From the NCBI RefSeq assembly GCF_000317675.1, contig NC_019776.1:62001-126000 (forward strand): a stretch of 64,000 nucleotides of DNA, given 5' to 3'. This document shows positions 46,325 through 55,702 of this stretch, one piece after another. The notes below the pieces were generated by a model. That model was not told the DNA's origin. It made no database searches and was given only the letters and a program-made list of their open reading frames with translations. The DNA comes from Cyanobacterium aponinum PCC 10605. Its GTDB lineage: Bacteria; Cyanobacteriota; Cyanobacteriia; Cyanobacteriales; Cyanobacteriaceae. A program made the translations under genes and the position numbers. Positions within the stretch are counted from its first letter, which is position 1; every line of letters begins with the position of its first letter.

Positions 46325-49300
46325 TTAATTAAGATTAATTCCCAAAACTTGCGTATAAGCTCCTCTGGCTTGTGTCACTCCAATAGTTCGTTGTGCCGCT
46401 TCAATCATTGGTCTTCTTAAACTAACTACAATAAATTGAGCCTCTTTTGCTTGTTGTTGAATCATTTTAGATAGTTTTTCCACATTCGCACCATCTAAAA
46501 ACATATCCACTTCATCAAAGGCATAAAAAGGAGAAGGGCGGTATCTTTGCAAAGCGAAAATAAAACTTAATGCCGTCAAAGATTTTTCTCCCCCTGACAT
46601 AGAACTTAATCTTTGAACGGCTTTTCCTTTAGGGTGAGCCACGAGGGTTAAACCACCATTAAAAGGGTTATTTTCATCCTCTAATTTTAAGTAACCATCT
46701 CCATCTGAAAGGGTAGCAAAAATGTTTTTAAAATTTTCATTTACTGCATCAAAGGCTTCTTTAAATGCTCTCAATCTTAAAGTAGTAAAGTTTTCGATTC
46801 TTAATAGTAATTCTGTCCTTTCTCCCTCTAAGGTTGTTAGTTTTTCTGATAATTCCTCTAGTCTTTCTTGATTCTTTTCAAACTGTTCCAATGCTAACAT
46901 ATTAACAGGCTCTAAAGCCTCTAATTTTTTCTCTAGTTTACTTATTTCTAGTTTAATTTGTTCCAATTGTTCTTTAAGACTAGCAAAGGTGATTTTTTCT
47001 CCATTACCTTCTTTTAAATCAGTATTAACTAAAAAAGGAATTTCAGGTAAAGGATTTGGTAAATTAGCCTCTAACTCTTGAATAAGAGAGTTTAATTCAC
47101 TGATTTTAGTTTGATACTCTTGATGTTGTAGAACAAATTTTTCTAACTTCCATTGGAGGTTTTTCTGCTCATTTTCAATTTTCTTTAATTCTTGCTCTTG
47201 TTTATCTCTTTTTGCTTTCGCTTGTTCTAATTTTTGGGCTAATACTTGAACTTGTTGCTCAAATTGAAATATATTTTGGCTGATTATTTCTGATTCTTGG
47301 TTAAGATTCACTATTTCTTCTTTTTGTTTCTGTTGATTATGTAATAAATCATTAATTTTATCCTCGTTAATTTGTAATTCTTTCTCTAATTGACTCTGTT
47401 TGTTAACTAAAGTTCTTAGTTTTTCTTTATTTTCACTTAAAAGTAATTGTCTTTCTTCTAACACTGATTCTTGCTCATTAATTAACTGTTGTAATTGTTG
47501 CCATTCTTCGTTATCAAAGCTAGATTCTAAATCTTTTAATTGTGCCTGTTTTTCTTCTAATTCTCTTTGCAATTGAGGTAATTTTTCTAGCAGACTATTT
47601 AACTCTTGTGTGCCTATTACTAATTGTTGATAGTTATTAGCGTTACTCTCAATAATATTTTCTTTTTCTCTTTCTAAACGGCTAATTTCTCCCTGATTTT
47701 GCTCTAACATTAATTGTTGTTTTTGTCGATTTTGTCTTGCTTGATTTAATTCTTCTGATAAGTTCTTGACTTTTTCTCTTTTTTGAGATATTTTGATGGT
47801 AAGCTGAGGCTTAATGTTTTCAATTTCAGAAATGCGATCGCGCCATTCCTTAAATTCTTCATTCTCAGAAGCGGAAACCTTACCAAAATGTAAGGATGAT
47901 TTTTTCGACACACTACCCCCCGTCATCGCGCCACTGATTTCCAATAATTCACCATCAAGGGTGACAATGCGATGTTGCCCAATCAAATTTCTAGCGGTTT
48001 CTAAATTTTCAAATACCATAGTATTGCCAAAAACATAAGCAAAAATAGGTTGATAAATAGGCTCAAAATCCACTAAATTAAGGGCTAAATCCACAAATCC
48101 CCTTGTTTTCAGTAAATTATTGGGCAAATGAATGCGAGGGGCGTTAATCTTATTTAAAGGTAAAAAAGTTGCCCTTCCTGCCCTTTGTTGTTTTAATAGC
48201 TTAATCGCCATTGAAGCGATACTGTCATCCTCTACCACAATAAAACCGAGACGACTTCCTGCGGCAATTTCCAACGCCAATTGATACTGCGACTCTACCT
48301 CCCCCAATTGGGCAACCAAACCGCAAACCCCGGGTAAATCAGAGTTAAGGATAATTTTACTAGCATAAGTGCCTTGGGCTTCCTGTTGCGCCTGACGAGT
48401 GGCTTCTAGTTTATCTAATTGTCTTTGTTTGTCTCTTTGCTCATTTTCGAGACGGGTTAAGGTTTCCTGATTTAAAAATATTTCCGCTTCAATTTTTGCT
48501 AATTTTTCGGCTATATTCTGAATATTAGTCTCTGATAAGGCTATTTGCTGAGTTAAACTATTAATTTCTTCATTTTTAGCGATGATATTATCTTCTAAAT
48601 GCGCTAATTGTTGGTTTTCCTGTTGAATAGTTGCCTGTAATTGACTACATCTTTCTGTTAATAATGCCTGTTTAGTTAATTGAGGATTTAATACTCCTTG
48701 CAAAGCATTTATTTGTTGATTTAATTCTGTTTGTTGGTTAACCCATACTTGGGATTGAGAGGCAATTGCTTGGGCTTTTTTCTTAGTTTCCTCTAAGGTT
48801 TGTTTGCTTTCATTTTTACTATTTTCTAACTGAGGAATAAGGTTATTTTCTAAGGATTCAATTTCTTTGTTTAACGCAGAGATTTCCTGTTGATTCTGTT
48901 TAATATTTCGTTGATATTCTTCCTGTTTAATGGTTGCTTCTTTTTGAAGGTTAACTAACTCCTGTTTCCGTTTGACTAGATTTTCTTGTTTCAGTTTCTC
49001 CGTAGCTAGTTGGGAAGCAATGCTGATTTGTTCATCTTCACCTAATGCTTTAACTTGCTGATTAAGGGTGACTAATTCTCCTTGAGTTATATCAATTTTT
49101 TCTTGAATTTTGACCAAATTTGCTTGAGTTTTTGTTTGTTGAATATCTATCTCATTTAATTGCTTTTGATAGTCTTCTTTTTCTTGTAATAAGCAACGCC
49201 AGTTAATCACTATTTCCCATTGTTTTTTCTCCTGTATTTGAGCTTTAATTTTCTGATACTTTGCCGCTTTTTCGGAATCCTGTTTTAATCTGGCACTATT

Positions 49301-49984
49301 TTGGATTAATTCTTCTTGGATGATATGACATTTTTCCTCTCTCTCTCTCACCGCCTCTAAAGTGGTTTTGGTTTGCTCAATTTTGCGATCGAACTCCGCA
49401 ACACCCGCTAATTCATCAATAATTTCTCGTCTTTCTTTACCATTCATGGTAATGATACGGGTAACATCTCCCTGTAAAACCACGTTATAACCTTCGGGAT
49501 AAATGCGAAGGCGACTTAACTGCTCATGTAATTCTGTAGCTGTACAAGGCACATCATTAATATAGAAGGTAGAAGCATAGCTTCCCCCTTTAGTGACTCT
49601 TAGGCGACGGGTAATTTTTAATTCTGTTTGACTGTCAAGGTTAAATTTTGTCTCTGATTCTTCCTCACTATTACTATTATCATTATCTGCTAATAAAGGA
49701 TTATTTAAACTGCTTAAATCTTCTAAATCAAACACCACAGAAACCACAGTTTCAATACTCTTACTATTGCTTTTTTGACTATTATTAATTAAATCTGGCA
49801 GTCTTTCCGCCCTCATTCCTTTTGAACTAGCCAAACCTAAACAGAATAATAAAGCATCTAAAATATTTGATTTTCCTGAACCGTTAGGACCTGAAATAAC
49901 TGTAAATCCAGTTAAAAAAGGAACTATATTACTACCACCAAAAGACTTGAATCTTGACAATTCAACTTGTTTAATATGCACCAT
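46325..49984 (-). CDS. smc: Chromosome segregation protein SMC
   Basis: A 1219-residue SMC ATPase that with ScpA/ScpB loops and condenses chromosomal DNA. The N-terminal head has Walker A GPNGSGKSN (residues 33-41) and the Q-loop region. Two long coiled coils flank a hinge (about 548-690, LPGVCGLVAQLGEVESQYQLALEIAAGSRLGF). The C-terminal head contains LSSMSGGEKSLTALSFIFALQ (about 1123) and the Walker B FYAFDEVDMFLDG. Length is normal. Neither scpA nor scpB is adjacent. Confidence 0.96.
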   Translation of the reverse strand: MVHIKQVELSRFKSFGGSNIVPFLTGFTVISGPNGSGKSNILDALLFCLGLASSKGMRAERLPDLINNSQKSNSKSIETVVSVVFDLEDLSSLNNPLLADNDNSNSEEESETKFNLDSQTELKITRRLRVTKGGSYASTFYINDVPCTATELHEQLSRLRIYPEGYNVVLQGDVTRIITMNGKERREIIDELAGVAEFDRKIEQTKTTLEAVREREEKCHIIQEELIQNSARLKQDSEKAAKYQKIKAQIQEKKQWEIVINWRCLLQEKEDYQKQLNEIDIQQTKTQANLVKIQEKIDITQGELVTLNQQVKALGEDEQISIASQLATEKLKQENLVKRKQELVNLQKEATIKQEEYQRNIKQNQQEISALNKEIESLENNLIPQLENSKNESKQTLEETKKKAQAIASQSQVWVNQQTELNQQINALQGVLNPQLTKQALLTERCSQLQATIQQENQQLAHLEDNIIAKNEEINSLTQQIALSETNIQNIAEKLAKIEAEIFLNQETLTRLENEQRDKQRQLDKLEATRQAQQEAQGTYASKIILNSDLPGVCGLVAQLGEVESQYQLALEIAAGSRLGFIVVEDDSIASMAIKLLKQQRAGRATFLPLNKINAPRIHLPNNLLKTRGFVDLALNLVDFEPIYQPIFAYVFGNTMVFENLETARNLIGQHRIVTLDGELLEISGAMTGGSVSKKSSLHFGKVSASENEEFKEWRDRISEIENIKPQLTIKISQKREKVKNLSEELNQARQNRQKQQLMLEQNQGEISRLEREKENIIESNANNYQQLVIGTQELNSLLEKLPQLQRELEEKQAQLKDLESSFDNEEWQQLQQLINEQESVLEERQLLLSENKEKLRTLVNKQSQLEKELQINEDKINDLLHNQQKQKEEIVNLNQESEIISQNIFQFEQQVQVLAQKLEQAKAKRDKQEQELKKIENEQKNLQWKLEKFVLQHQEYQTKISELNSLIQELEANLPNPLPEIPFLVNTDLKEGNGEKITFASLKEQLEQIKLEISKLEKKLEALEPVNMLALEQFEKNQERLEELSEKLTTLEGERTELLLRIENFTTLRLRAFKEAFDAVNENFKNIFATLSDGDGYLKLEDENNPFNGGLTLVAHPKGKAVQRLSSMSGGEKSLTALSFIFALQRYRPSPFYAFDEVDMFLDGANVEKLSKMIQQQAKEAQFIVVSLRRPMIEAAQRTIGVTQARGAYTQVLGINLN

Positions 49985-50152
49985 ATAGCAATTCGATTCG
50001 GAATATAGAAATTGAGACGAGGAAAACTTAACTTCGATTTATGGTTAGCAATTTACTACTAACATCAAAATTTTCAAAGATGTATAAATATATCATAAAT
50101 AGCGGTTGATGAAAAAGTTTTGTCTAGGTATCAGGTGTCAGACAGGTAGTAG

Positions 50153-50172
50153 GGGTTGAATATATTCAACCC
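50153..50172. repeat. Perfect palindrome GGGTTGAATATATTCAACCC, copy 1
   Basis: A 20-nt perfect self-complementary sequence followed by TTACGG and preceded by a GGTATCAGGTGTCAG heptamer unit about 25 bp upstream. The same arrangement, with the same TTACGG flank, recurs at 52086-52105. Confidence 0.85.
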
Positions 50173-50264
50173 TTACGGTGATGAGGGGGGAGAGAGAAAC
50201 AAGTAATTAGTTAGGAGTTAGTTAGGGGCGAATGGCTATTCGCTCATACAGGAGTTAAGAGTTT

Positions 50265-50350
50265 TTAATTCTTAATTCTTAATTCTTAATTTTTAATTAT
50301 CAACTATTAACTATTAACTATTAACTATTAACTATTCACTATTCACTAAT
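50265..50350. repeat. Heptamer array TTAATTC then AACTATT
   Basis: Three perfect TTAATTC units and a degenerate fourth run into a series of about five AACTATT units, then TTCACTA-type variants. Every unit is 7 bp. Two different units sharing the same period in one array suggest replication-slippage growth at a 7-nt register. Confidence 0.8.
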
Positions 50351-50359
50351 TGCCCTTTA

Positions 50360-51484
50360 TTAATACAATTCGTACTTTAATAAGGTGCAATCTATGCCAC
50401 CATTATTAATGGCAATACGACGGGAAGTCCTCAAACCAACTTTTTTAGTTAATAATTTATTACCTGTTAAGATATAAGCTGTCCAACCTTTAAAACGTTG
50501 CTTTAAAATATCTCCTAAAAGTTTATATAAAGGAAATAAAGCTTCAGTATCTTCAAGACGTTTACCGTAGGGGGGATTACAAATCAAAATTCCAGACTCG
50601 GCAGGAGGAGTAGCATCCACTAAGTGACGTTGGAAAAATTCGACATGATTAGCAATTTGGCAGGTTTTAGCGTTATGTTGAGCCTGTTTAATGATACTAC
50701 TATCAATGTCTGTGCCGACAATGGGGGGTAAATCTATTTTTTGACTTTTTCTTGCTTCATCAATCAAATTTTGCCATAAATTATGATCATAGTCTTGCCA
50801 ATTTTCAAAGCAAAATTGATGACGATATAATCCCGGTGCAATATTTAAACCCATTAATGCCCCTTCAATTAGGATAGTACCTGAACCACAAAAAGGATCA
50901 TATAATGGTATGCTTGAATCCCATTCTGCTATGTATAGTAACGCCGCCGCTAGAGTTTCTTTTAGAGGTGCTAATCCCACTGCAGGGCGATAACCTCGTC
51001 GATGCAGACTTTCTCCTGTGCTATCTAAGCTAAGGATACATTCGTCATGGTGAATATGGGCGTTAATGACTATATCAGGGGAATTAGTATCAATGTTCGA
51101 TCTCACTTTATGATATTTTTGTTGTTGTTCAACGATGGCATTTTTGATTTGAATAGCAGTAAAATGGCTATGATTTAGTTGATCATTTTTACCTGTACAA
51201 CGAATAGCTAAAGTTTGTTGAGGTTGTAAAAATTCTGACCAATCGATTTTTTGTACATTGCGGAATAACTGTTGTGGAGTTTGACTTTTTATTGTAGCGA
51301 TAGGTTTCAAAACACGAAAAATAGTTCGTCCCCAAAGATTTACTCGGTATAATAATTCTTTATCTCCCTGAAAATGTACTCCTGTAAAGTCGGTTTTAAC
51401 TTCCTTCGCCCCCAATGTGGTTAATTCTTGGGCGGTAATTTCTTCCAACCCTCTGGAAGTAGTGGCAAAATAAGATGTAGTCAC
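50360..51484 (-). CDS. THUMP-domain class I RNA methyltransferase (RlmL/Trm14-like)
   Basis: A 374-residue SAM-dependent methyltransferase starting with GTG at 51484. The N-terminal ~160 residues are a ferredoxin-like/THUMP region (FATTSRGLEEITAQELTTLGAKEVKTDFTGV). The catalytic part has PLYDPFCGSGTILIEGALM (about residue 192), VGTDID and ICNPPYGKRLED (about 306), the N-P-P-Y of base N-methyltransferases. Relatives modify 23S rRNA guanosine (RlmL N-half) or tRNA guanosine (Trm14); which RNA applies here is open. It is divergent from mreD with a 44-bp spacer. Confidence 0.86.
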   Translation of the reverse strand: MTTSYFATTSRGLEEITAQELTTLGAKEVKTDFTGVHFQGDKELLYRVNLWGRTIFRVLKPIATIKSQTPQQLFRNVQKIDWSEFLQPQQTLAIRCTGKNDQLNHSHFTAIQIKNAIVEQQQKYHKVRSNIDTNSPDIVINAHIHHDECILSLDSTGESLHRRGYRPAVGLAPLKETLAAALLYIAEWDSSIPLYDPFCGSGTILIEGALMGLNIAPGLYRHQFCFENWQDYDHNLWQNLIDEARKSQKIDLPPIVGTDIDSSIIKQAQHNAKTCQIANHVEFFQRHLVDATPPAESGILICNPPYGKRLEDTEALFPLYKLLGDILKQRFKGWTAYILTGNKLLTKKVGLRTSRRIAINNGGIDCTLLKYELY

Positions 51485-51528
51485 TATGATAAATACTAAT
51501 TGATATATTCCTATTATTTTATAAAAAA

Positions 51529-52035
51529 ATGAAGGTCTGGCAAAATTTTTGGTGGCAAAGATTAATTATAATTGTCTCGATCGCAGCTTGTTGTATATTA
51601 TTAATGGTGAGAATTTCAGGACTGGAATTATTAGGAGTTACCCCCAATTGGCTTTTAATCTGGCTTGTTACATGGAGTGTCAGACGTAATATTTGGCAAA
51701 GTGCGATCGCATCTATCTGTTTAGGGTTAATATGGGATAGCTTAACGGGAGTATTTCCTTCTCATGTTTTAGGTTTATTGGTAGTGGGAATATTTACCAG
51801 CAATGTTTATAGTAAAGAATATATTAAAGAAGACTTGATTTCGATTATGTTGATAGTCTTTGGCATGGCAATTATCAACGAAACCATTACCGCCCTTCAA
51901 TATAGCATACAAACTCAAGTACCTTTAACCGATATATGGTTAAACTACCAGAAAAACTCTCTTACTTCCGCTATTATAAGCAGTTTATGGACTCCTTTAG
52001 TTTATTACCCCTTAAATTATCTCGTTAATAAGTAG
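51529..52035 (+). CDS. mreD: Rod shape-determining protein MreD
   Basis: A 168-residue membrane protein with about five helices and short loops. It has the MreD-type block GLELLGVTPNWLLIWLVTWSVRR near the N-terminus, then SICLGLIWDSLTGVFPSHVLGLL, which carries the conserved G-x-x-x-D-x-x-x-G-x-x-x-G-x-x-G spacing of the family. MreD works with MreB/MreC in placing peptidoglycan synthesis along the wall. mreB and mreC are not in the window. Family assignment rests on pattern and topology. Confidence 0.75.
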   Translation: MKVWQNFWWQRLIIIVSIAACCILLMVRISGLELLGVTPNWLLIWLVTWSVRRNIWQSAIASICLGLIWDSLTGVFPSHVLGLLVVGIFTSNVYSKEYIKEDLISIMLIVFGMAIINETITALQYSIQTQVPLTDIWLNYQKNSLTSAIISSLWTPLVYYPLNYLVNK

Positions 52036-52085
52036 ATGGAAGATTGGGGAAATAGGGAGATAAGGTATCAGGTGTCAGGTGGTAG

Positions 52086-52105
52086 GGGTTGAATATATTC
52101 AACCC
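52086..52105. repeat. Perfect palindrome GGGTTGAATATATTCAACCC, copy 2
   Basis: Identical 20-mer to 50153-50172, again behind a GGTATCAGGTGTCAGG heptamer unit and before TTACGG. The two copies lie 1.9 kb apart on either side of the THUMP methyltransferase/mreD pair. Confidence 0.85.
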
Positions 52106-52209
52106 TTACGGTTTTAGGAAAACTTCTTTTTTATATTAACTCCGAACTCAAATTATTGCCTCTTGCCCTTTGCCCCTTACTCTATTCTTTCGTTATGCCT
52201 TGAAAACTT

Positions 52210-52238
52210 TTGATCCGTTGTCTCTATTTTGCTATAAT
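52210..52238 (+). promoter_or_regulatory. Sigma70 promoter of ycf23
   Basis: TTGATC (52210-52215), a 17-bp spacer and TATAAT (52233-52238) predict transcription from about 52245, leaving a ~30-nt leader before the ycf23 start. The match to consensus is good. Confidence 0.6.
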
Positions 52239-52276
52239 TAGCATTCTAAAAGTTAGAGATACCAATAAATTCTAAG

Positions 52277-53023
52277 ATGATTAATAATTCTAAATTAGCT
52301 CAAGCCTTCGCCTCAAAAAAAGCTCTAAAAGTGATTAGCGGTTTAAATAACTTCGATGTTGAAAATGTAACTGCTGTATGTAAATCTGCTGAGTTAGGTG
52401 GTGCAACCTTTGTCGATATTGCGGCGGATATGGATTTAATCAAAACTGTACGTCAGTTAATCAGTCTTCCTATCTGTGTTTCTGCCGTTTCTGCTGAAAT
52501 TTTAGCCCAAGCAGTAGATAATGGAGCGGATTTGGTGGAAATCGGTAACTTTGATAGTTTTTATGCTCAAGGTATTACTTTTTCCGCAGAAGATGTTTTA
52601 AACTTAACCCGTGAAACCCGTAAATTATTACCTGAAACAACCCTTTCTGTTACTGTACCTCATATTTTAGCCCTTGATGAACAAGTTGAGTTAGCACAGG
52701 CTTTAGTTGCTTCCGGTGCAGATATTATTCAAACAGAAGGTGGCACAAGCTCCAACCCCAATCATAGCGGTATTTTAGGATTAATTGAAAAAGCATCTCC
52801 TACCCTCGCCGCCGCTTATGCCCTATCCCGTGCGGTTGAAGTACCTGTTATGTGTGCTTCAGGTTTATCTGATGTTACTGCTCCTATGGCGATCGCATCT
52901 GGTGCTTCTGGTATTGGTGTTGGCTCTGCTATCAATAAATTAAATGACCAAGTTGCCATGATTGCTGTAGTACGCAGTTTAGTTGAGGCTTTAAATACTG
53001 CTTCTGTAAAAGTATCTATGTAA
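52277..53023 (+). CDS. ycf23: Ycf23 / DUF561 protein
   Basis: A 248-residue TIM-barrel-like protein of the DUF561 family, encoded as ycf23 in red-algal plastids. Repeating beta/alpha units can be followed: KVISGLNNFD, GGATFVDIAAD, LPICVSAVSAE, GADLVEIGNFD, SVTVPHILALDEQ, GADIIQTEGG, VPVMCASGLSD and ASGIGVGSAINKL. The C-terminal glycine-rich phosphate loop resembles that of phosphate-binding barrels. The function is unknown. A clear vegetative promoter lies 39 bp upstream. Confidence 0.88.
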   Translation: MINNSKLAQAFASKKALKVISGLNNFDVENVTAVCKSAELGGATFVDIAADMDLIKTVRQLISLPICVSAVSAEILAQAVDNGADLVEIGNFDSFYAQGITFSAEDVLNLTRETRKLLPETTLSVTVPHILALDEQVELAQALVASGADIIQTEGGTSSNPNHSGILGLIEKASPTLAAAYALSRAVEVPVMCASGLSDVTAPMAIASGASGIGVGSAINKLNDQVAMIAVVRSLVEALNTASVKVSM

Positions 53024-53092
53024 CCCAAGTTATAAGTTCGGAGTTGGAAATTGAGAGTTAAAATTAACAGATTTTGACAAAGAAAAGAAATA

Positions 53093-53926
53093 ATGGGCAA
53101 TAAAAAAACTTTAATTCAGATTATAACCATTTATATCTTATTAATAATAATTGCCCTAGCAATGTTATTTCCGTTATTTTGGTTGTTAAGTACCTCTTTT
53201 AAGTCTGCAGGAGAAGATATTTTTGCATTTCCTCCTCAATTTATTCCGCAACAATTTACCCTTGAAAATTTTGTTTTAGTTTGGCAAAATTACCCCTTTG
53301 GTAAGTATTTATTAAATAGTAGTATTAGTGCGGTTTTAACTGTTAGTTTAAACTTATTATTTTGTGCTTTAGCCGCTTATCCTTTAGCCAGATTAGAATT
53401 TAAAGGTAGAGATTTTATTTTTGTCTTAATCGTGGCAACTATCATGATTCCTTTTCAAATCGTGATGATTCCCCTATATATTTTTGCTGTTAATCTAGGT
53501 CTAAAAAATAACTATTTAGGTTTGATTTTGCCACAAATTACCTCGGCTTTCGGTATATTTTTACTAAGACAAGCATTTCAGGGAGTACCAAAAGAGTTAG
53601 AAGAAGCAGGAAGAATGGACGGTTGTAGTGAATTGGGTATTTGGTGGCATATTATGTTACCTGCGATTCGCCCTGCAATTATTACCCTTGCTATCTTTGT
53701 TTTTATTGGTTCTTGGAGTGATTTTCTCTGGCCTCTTATTATCCTCGATCGCCCCGACTACTATACTTTACCATTAGGAGTTGCATCTTTAGCTAGTTCT
53801 TTGGACTTAAATTGGCGTTTTATTGCCGCAGGTTCGATTATTTCCTTAGTTCCAGTTTTAGTTTTATTTATTACTTTACAACATTATATTATTCCTAGTG
53901 ATGCCAATACGGGAGTGAAGGGATAA
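53093..53926 (+). CDS. Carbohydrate ABC transporter permease (MalG type)
   Basis: A 277-residue permease with six helices. It starts with the long first helix and LSTSFKSAGEDIFAFPP, typical of MalG/UgpE-type permeases. The EAA loop that contacts the ATPase is present as EEAGRMDGCSELGIWWHIMLPAIRP (about residues 175-199). Its MalF-type partner, binding protein and ATPase are not nearby, so the transporter is assembled from scattered genes, as often occurs in cyanobacteria. The sugar is unknown. It follows ycf23 by 69 bp, and cotranscription is possible. Confidence 0.88.
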   Translation: MGNKKTLIQIITIYILLIIIALAMLFPLFWLLSTSFKSAGEDIFAFPPQFIPQQFTLENFVLVWQNYPFGKYLLNSSISAVLTVSLNLLFCALAAYPLARLEFKGRDFIFVLIVATIMIPFQIVMIPLYIFAVNLGLKNNYLGLILPQITSAFGIFLLRQAFQGVPKELEEAGRMDGCSELGIWWHIMLPAIRPAIITLAIFVFIGSWSDFLWPLIILDRPDYYTLPLGVASLASSLDLNWRFIAAGSIISLVPVLVLFITLQHYIIPSDANTGVKG

Positions 53927-54289
53927 AGAGTAATTAGGAGTTATATTAGTTCAGATTGCGGAGTTAAAGTTAATAGATTTCTTGCAGAAATCAGGTAACA
54001 GGCAACGATAAAAAATGTCTCTATTACTTTGAGTATGTAAATTATTGGTTAGGAAAAGGTTGCAGGTGGCAGGTTTGACAGTTAAATAAAAAATAGAAAA
54101 AAAGACAGTTAATTAATAGTAAATAGCTCATAATGAATAGATTTCAATTAAGAATAAAGAAAAAGTAGTGACACACTAGATAAAAAAAGAAGAATGAAAA
54201 TAGTTAACTCCTAATTTTAATGCCTGATACCTGAAACCAGAAACCTACCTAACATTATTGATATTATTACGTCGAATTGAGGTTTTTTT
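53927..54289. other. 363-bp spacer with GGTTGCA/AAACCTG repeat pieces
   Basis: No gene recognised. It contains a degenerate heptamer run (aaaggttgcaggtggcaggtttgac, about 54056-54080), the reverse type atacctgaaaccagaaacct (about 54225-54245), and a GATATTATTACGTCGAATTGAGG element (about 54260) that resembles the conserved block of the composite repeat, directly before the aminotransferase start. Confidence 0.5.
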
Positions 54290-55447
54290 ATGCGTGCAGA
54301 TAACATACAATTACCATTAATACCCATTATTAATGAATTAATTATTAATAACCCGAATACTATCTCTTTAGGGCAAGGAGTTGTATTTTATCCCCCTCCA
54401 GATGAGACTTTCAAAGAGATTGATAAATTTGCCGGTAATCCTCAAAATAATTTATATCAATCTATCAATGGTATCAATAAATTATTAGAAGAAATAGAAA
54501 CTAAATTAGCTCAAGATAATCAGATTAACTATAGTCAAAATAGGTCATCTATTTTCGTAACTGCAGGGTCAAATATGGCGTTTATGAATGCAGTTTTAGC
54601 TATCACTAATCCAGAAGATGAAATAATTATTTTAGCCCCTTATTATTTTAATCATGAAATGGCGATTAGATTGGCTAATTGTAAACCCATAATTGTCGAT
54701 ACAAATAATCAATATCAACCAGATATAGATCAAATTATTAATGCCATAACACCAAAAACAAAAGCAATTGTAACCATTTCTCCTAATAATCCCACAGGGG
54801 TTGTTTACTCAAAAAAAGACTTATTAGCTATTAATATAATATGTAAGGAAAAAGGAATTTATCATATCAGTGATGAGGCTTATGAGTATTTTACTTACAA
54901 TGGAATTAAACATTATTCTCCCGCCTCTTTTGTAGATAGTGATAATCACACAATTTCTTTATTCAGTTTATCGAAAGCCTATGGTTTTGCTAGTTGGAGA
55001 ATTGGCTATATGGTGATTCCAAAACATTTAGAAATGGCTGTTAAAAAAATTCAAGATACCATTCTAATTTGTCCTCCTGTCATTTCCCAATATGGTGCTT
55101 ATGGTGCTTTAAAAATTGGCAAAAATTATTGTCAAAAATACTTACTAGAAATAAATAAAGTTAGAGAAAAAATGCTTGATTCTTTAGCAAAAATTTCTAA
55201 TATTTGTGAAGTGAGTAAATCTGATGGGGCATTTTATTTGTTTTTAAAAATTAAGAGCGATATGAATTCTTTTGAATTAACAAAAAAACTCATTGAAAAT
55301 TATCGAGTGGCGGTAATTCCCGGAACAACTTTTGGTGTAGAAAATAAGTGTTGTTTAAGGGTTGCCTATGGAGCGTTAAATTATGATACTGCATCTATAG
55401 GTATTAATAGATTGGTGGAAGGTTTATCACAACTTATCGAGGTTTAA
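54290..55447 (+). CDS. PLP-dependent aminotransferase, class I/II
   Basis: A 385-residue enzyme of fold type I. Visible signatures are the N-terminal ISLGQGVVFYPPP, SPNNPTGVVYS (about residue 164, substrate-binding Asn-Pro), ISDEAYEYF (about 196, PLP-binding Asp and Tyr) and the lysine motif SLSKAYGFASWRIGYM (about 229). A conserved C-terminal arginine lies in NKCCLRVAYG. It is close to aspartate/aromatic aminotransferases; the substrate cannot be fixed. It is isolated in the region. Confidence 0.9.
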   Translation: MRADNIQLPLIPIINELIINNPNTISLGQGVVFYPPPDETFKEIDKFAGNPQNNLYQSINGINKLLEEIETKLAQDNQINYSQNRSSIFVTAGSNMAFMNAVLAITNPEDEIIILAPYYFNHEMAIRLANCKPIIVDTNNQYQPDIDQIINAITPKTKAIVTISPNNPTGVVYSKKDLLAINIICKEKGIYHISDEAYEYFTYNGIKHYSPASFVDSDNHTISLFSLSKAYGFASWRIGYMVIPKHLEMAVKKIQDTILICPPVISQYGAYGALKIGKNYCQKYLLEINKVREKMLDSLAKISNICEVSKSDGAFYLFLKIKSDMNSFELTKKLIENYRVAVIPGTTFGVENKCCLRVAYGALNYDTASIGINRLVEGLSQLIEV

Positions 55448-55702
55448 AGCGGGGGAGAAAGCAAAGTTAAAAGGGCAATGGGCAATAATTTGAGTTCGGA
55501 GTTAAGATAAAAAAGAAATTTCCCTCTTTTTATCCCCTCTCTCAAAGCAGGGCTGTTTCAAAGTAAAAAATTAGGTTAACTGAGATTAAGTAAGAGTAAG
55601 AGATATAAGGATTTTTTTCTATTAGTTAAAACTTTATGAACAAAAATCCCCCCATCTCCCTCTCCCCCTATCTCCCAATCCCCTAACACTCTAACTCAAT
55701 AC

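Larger units (their letters stand above)
49985..50359. other. 375-bp spacer of stacked repeats
   Basis: No gene. It carries, in order, a GGTATCAGGTGTCAG heptamer piece, the palindrome GGGTTGAATATATTCAACCC (50153-50172), a degenerate GGGGCGAATGGCTATTCGC copy (about 50225), and a heptamer array that switches from TTAATTC to AACTATT units (50265-50350). About half the spacer is repeat. Confidence 0.65.
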
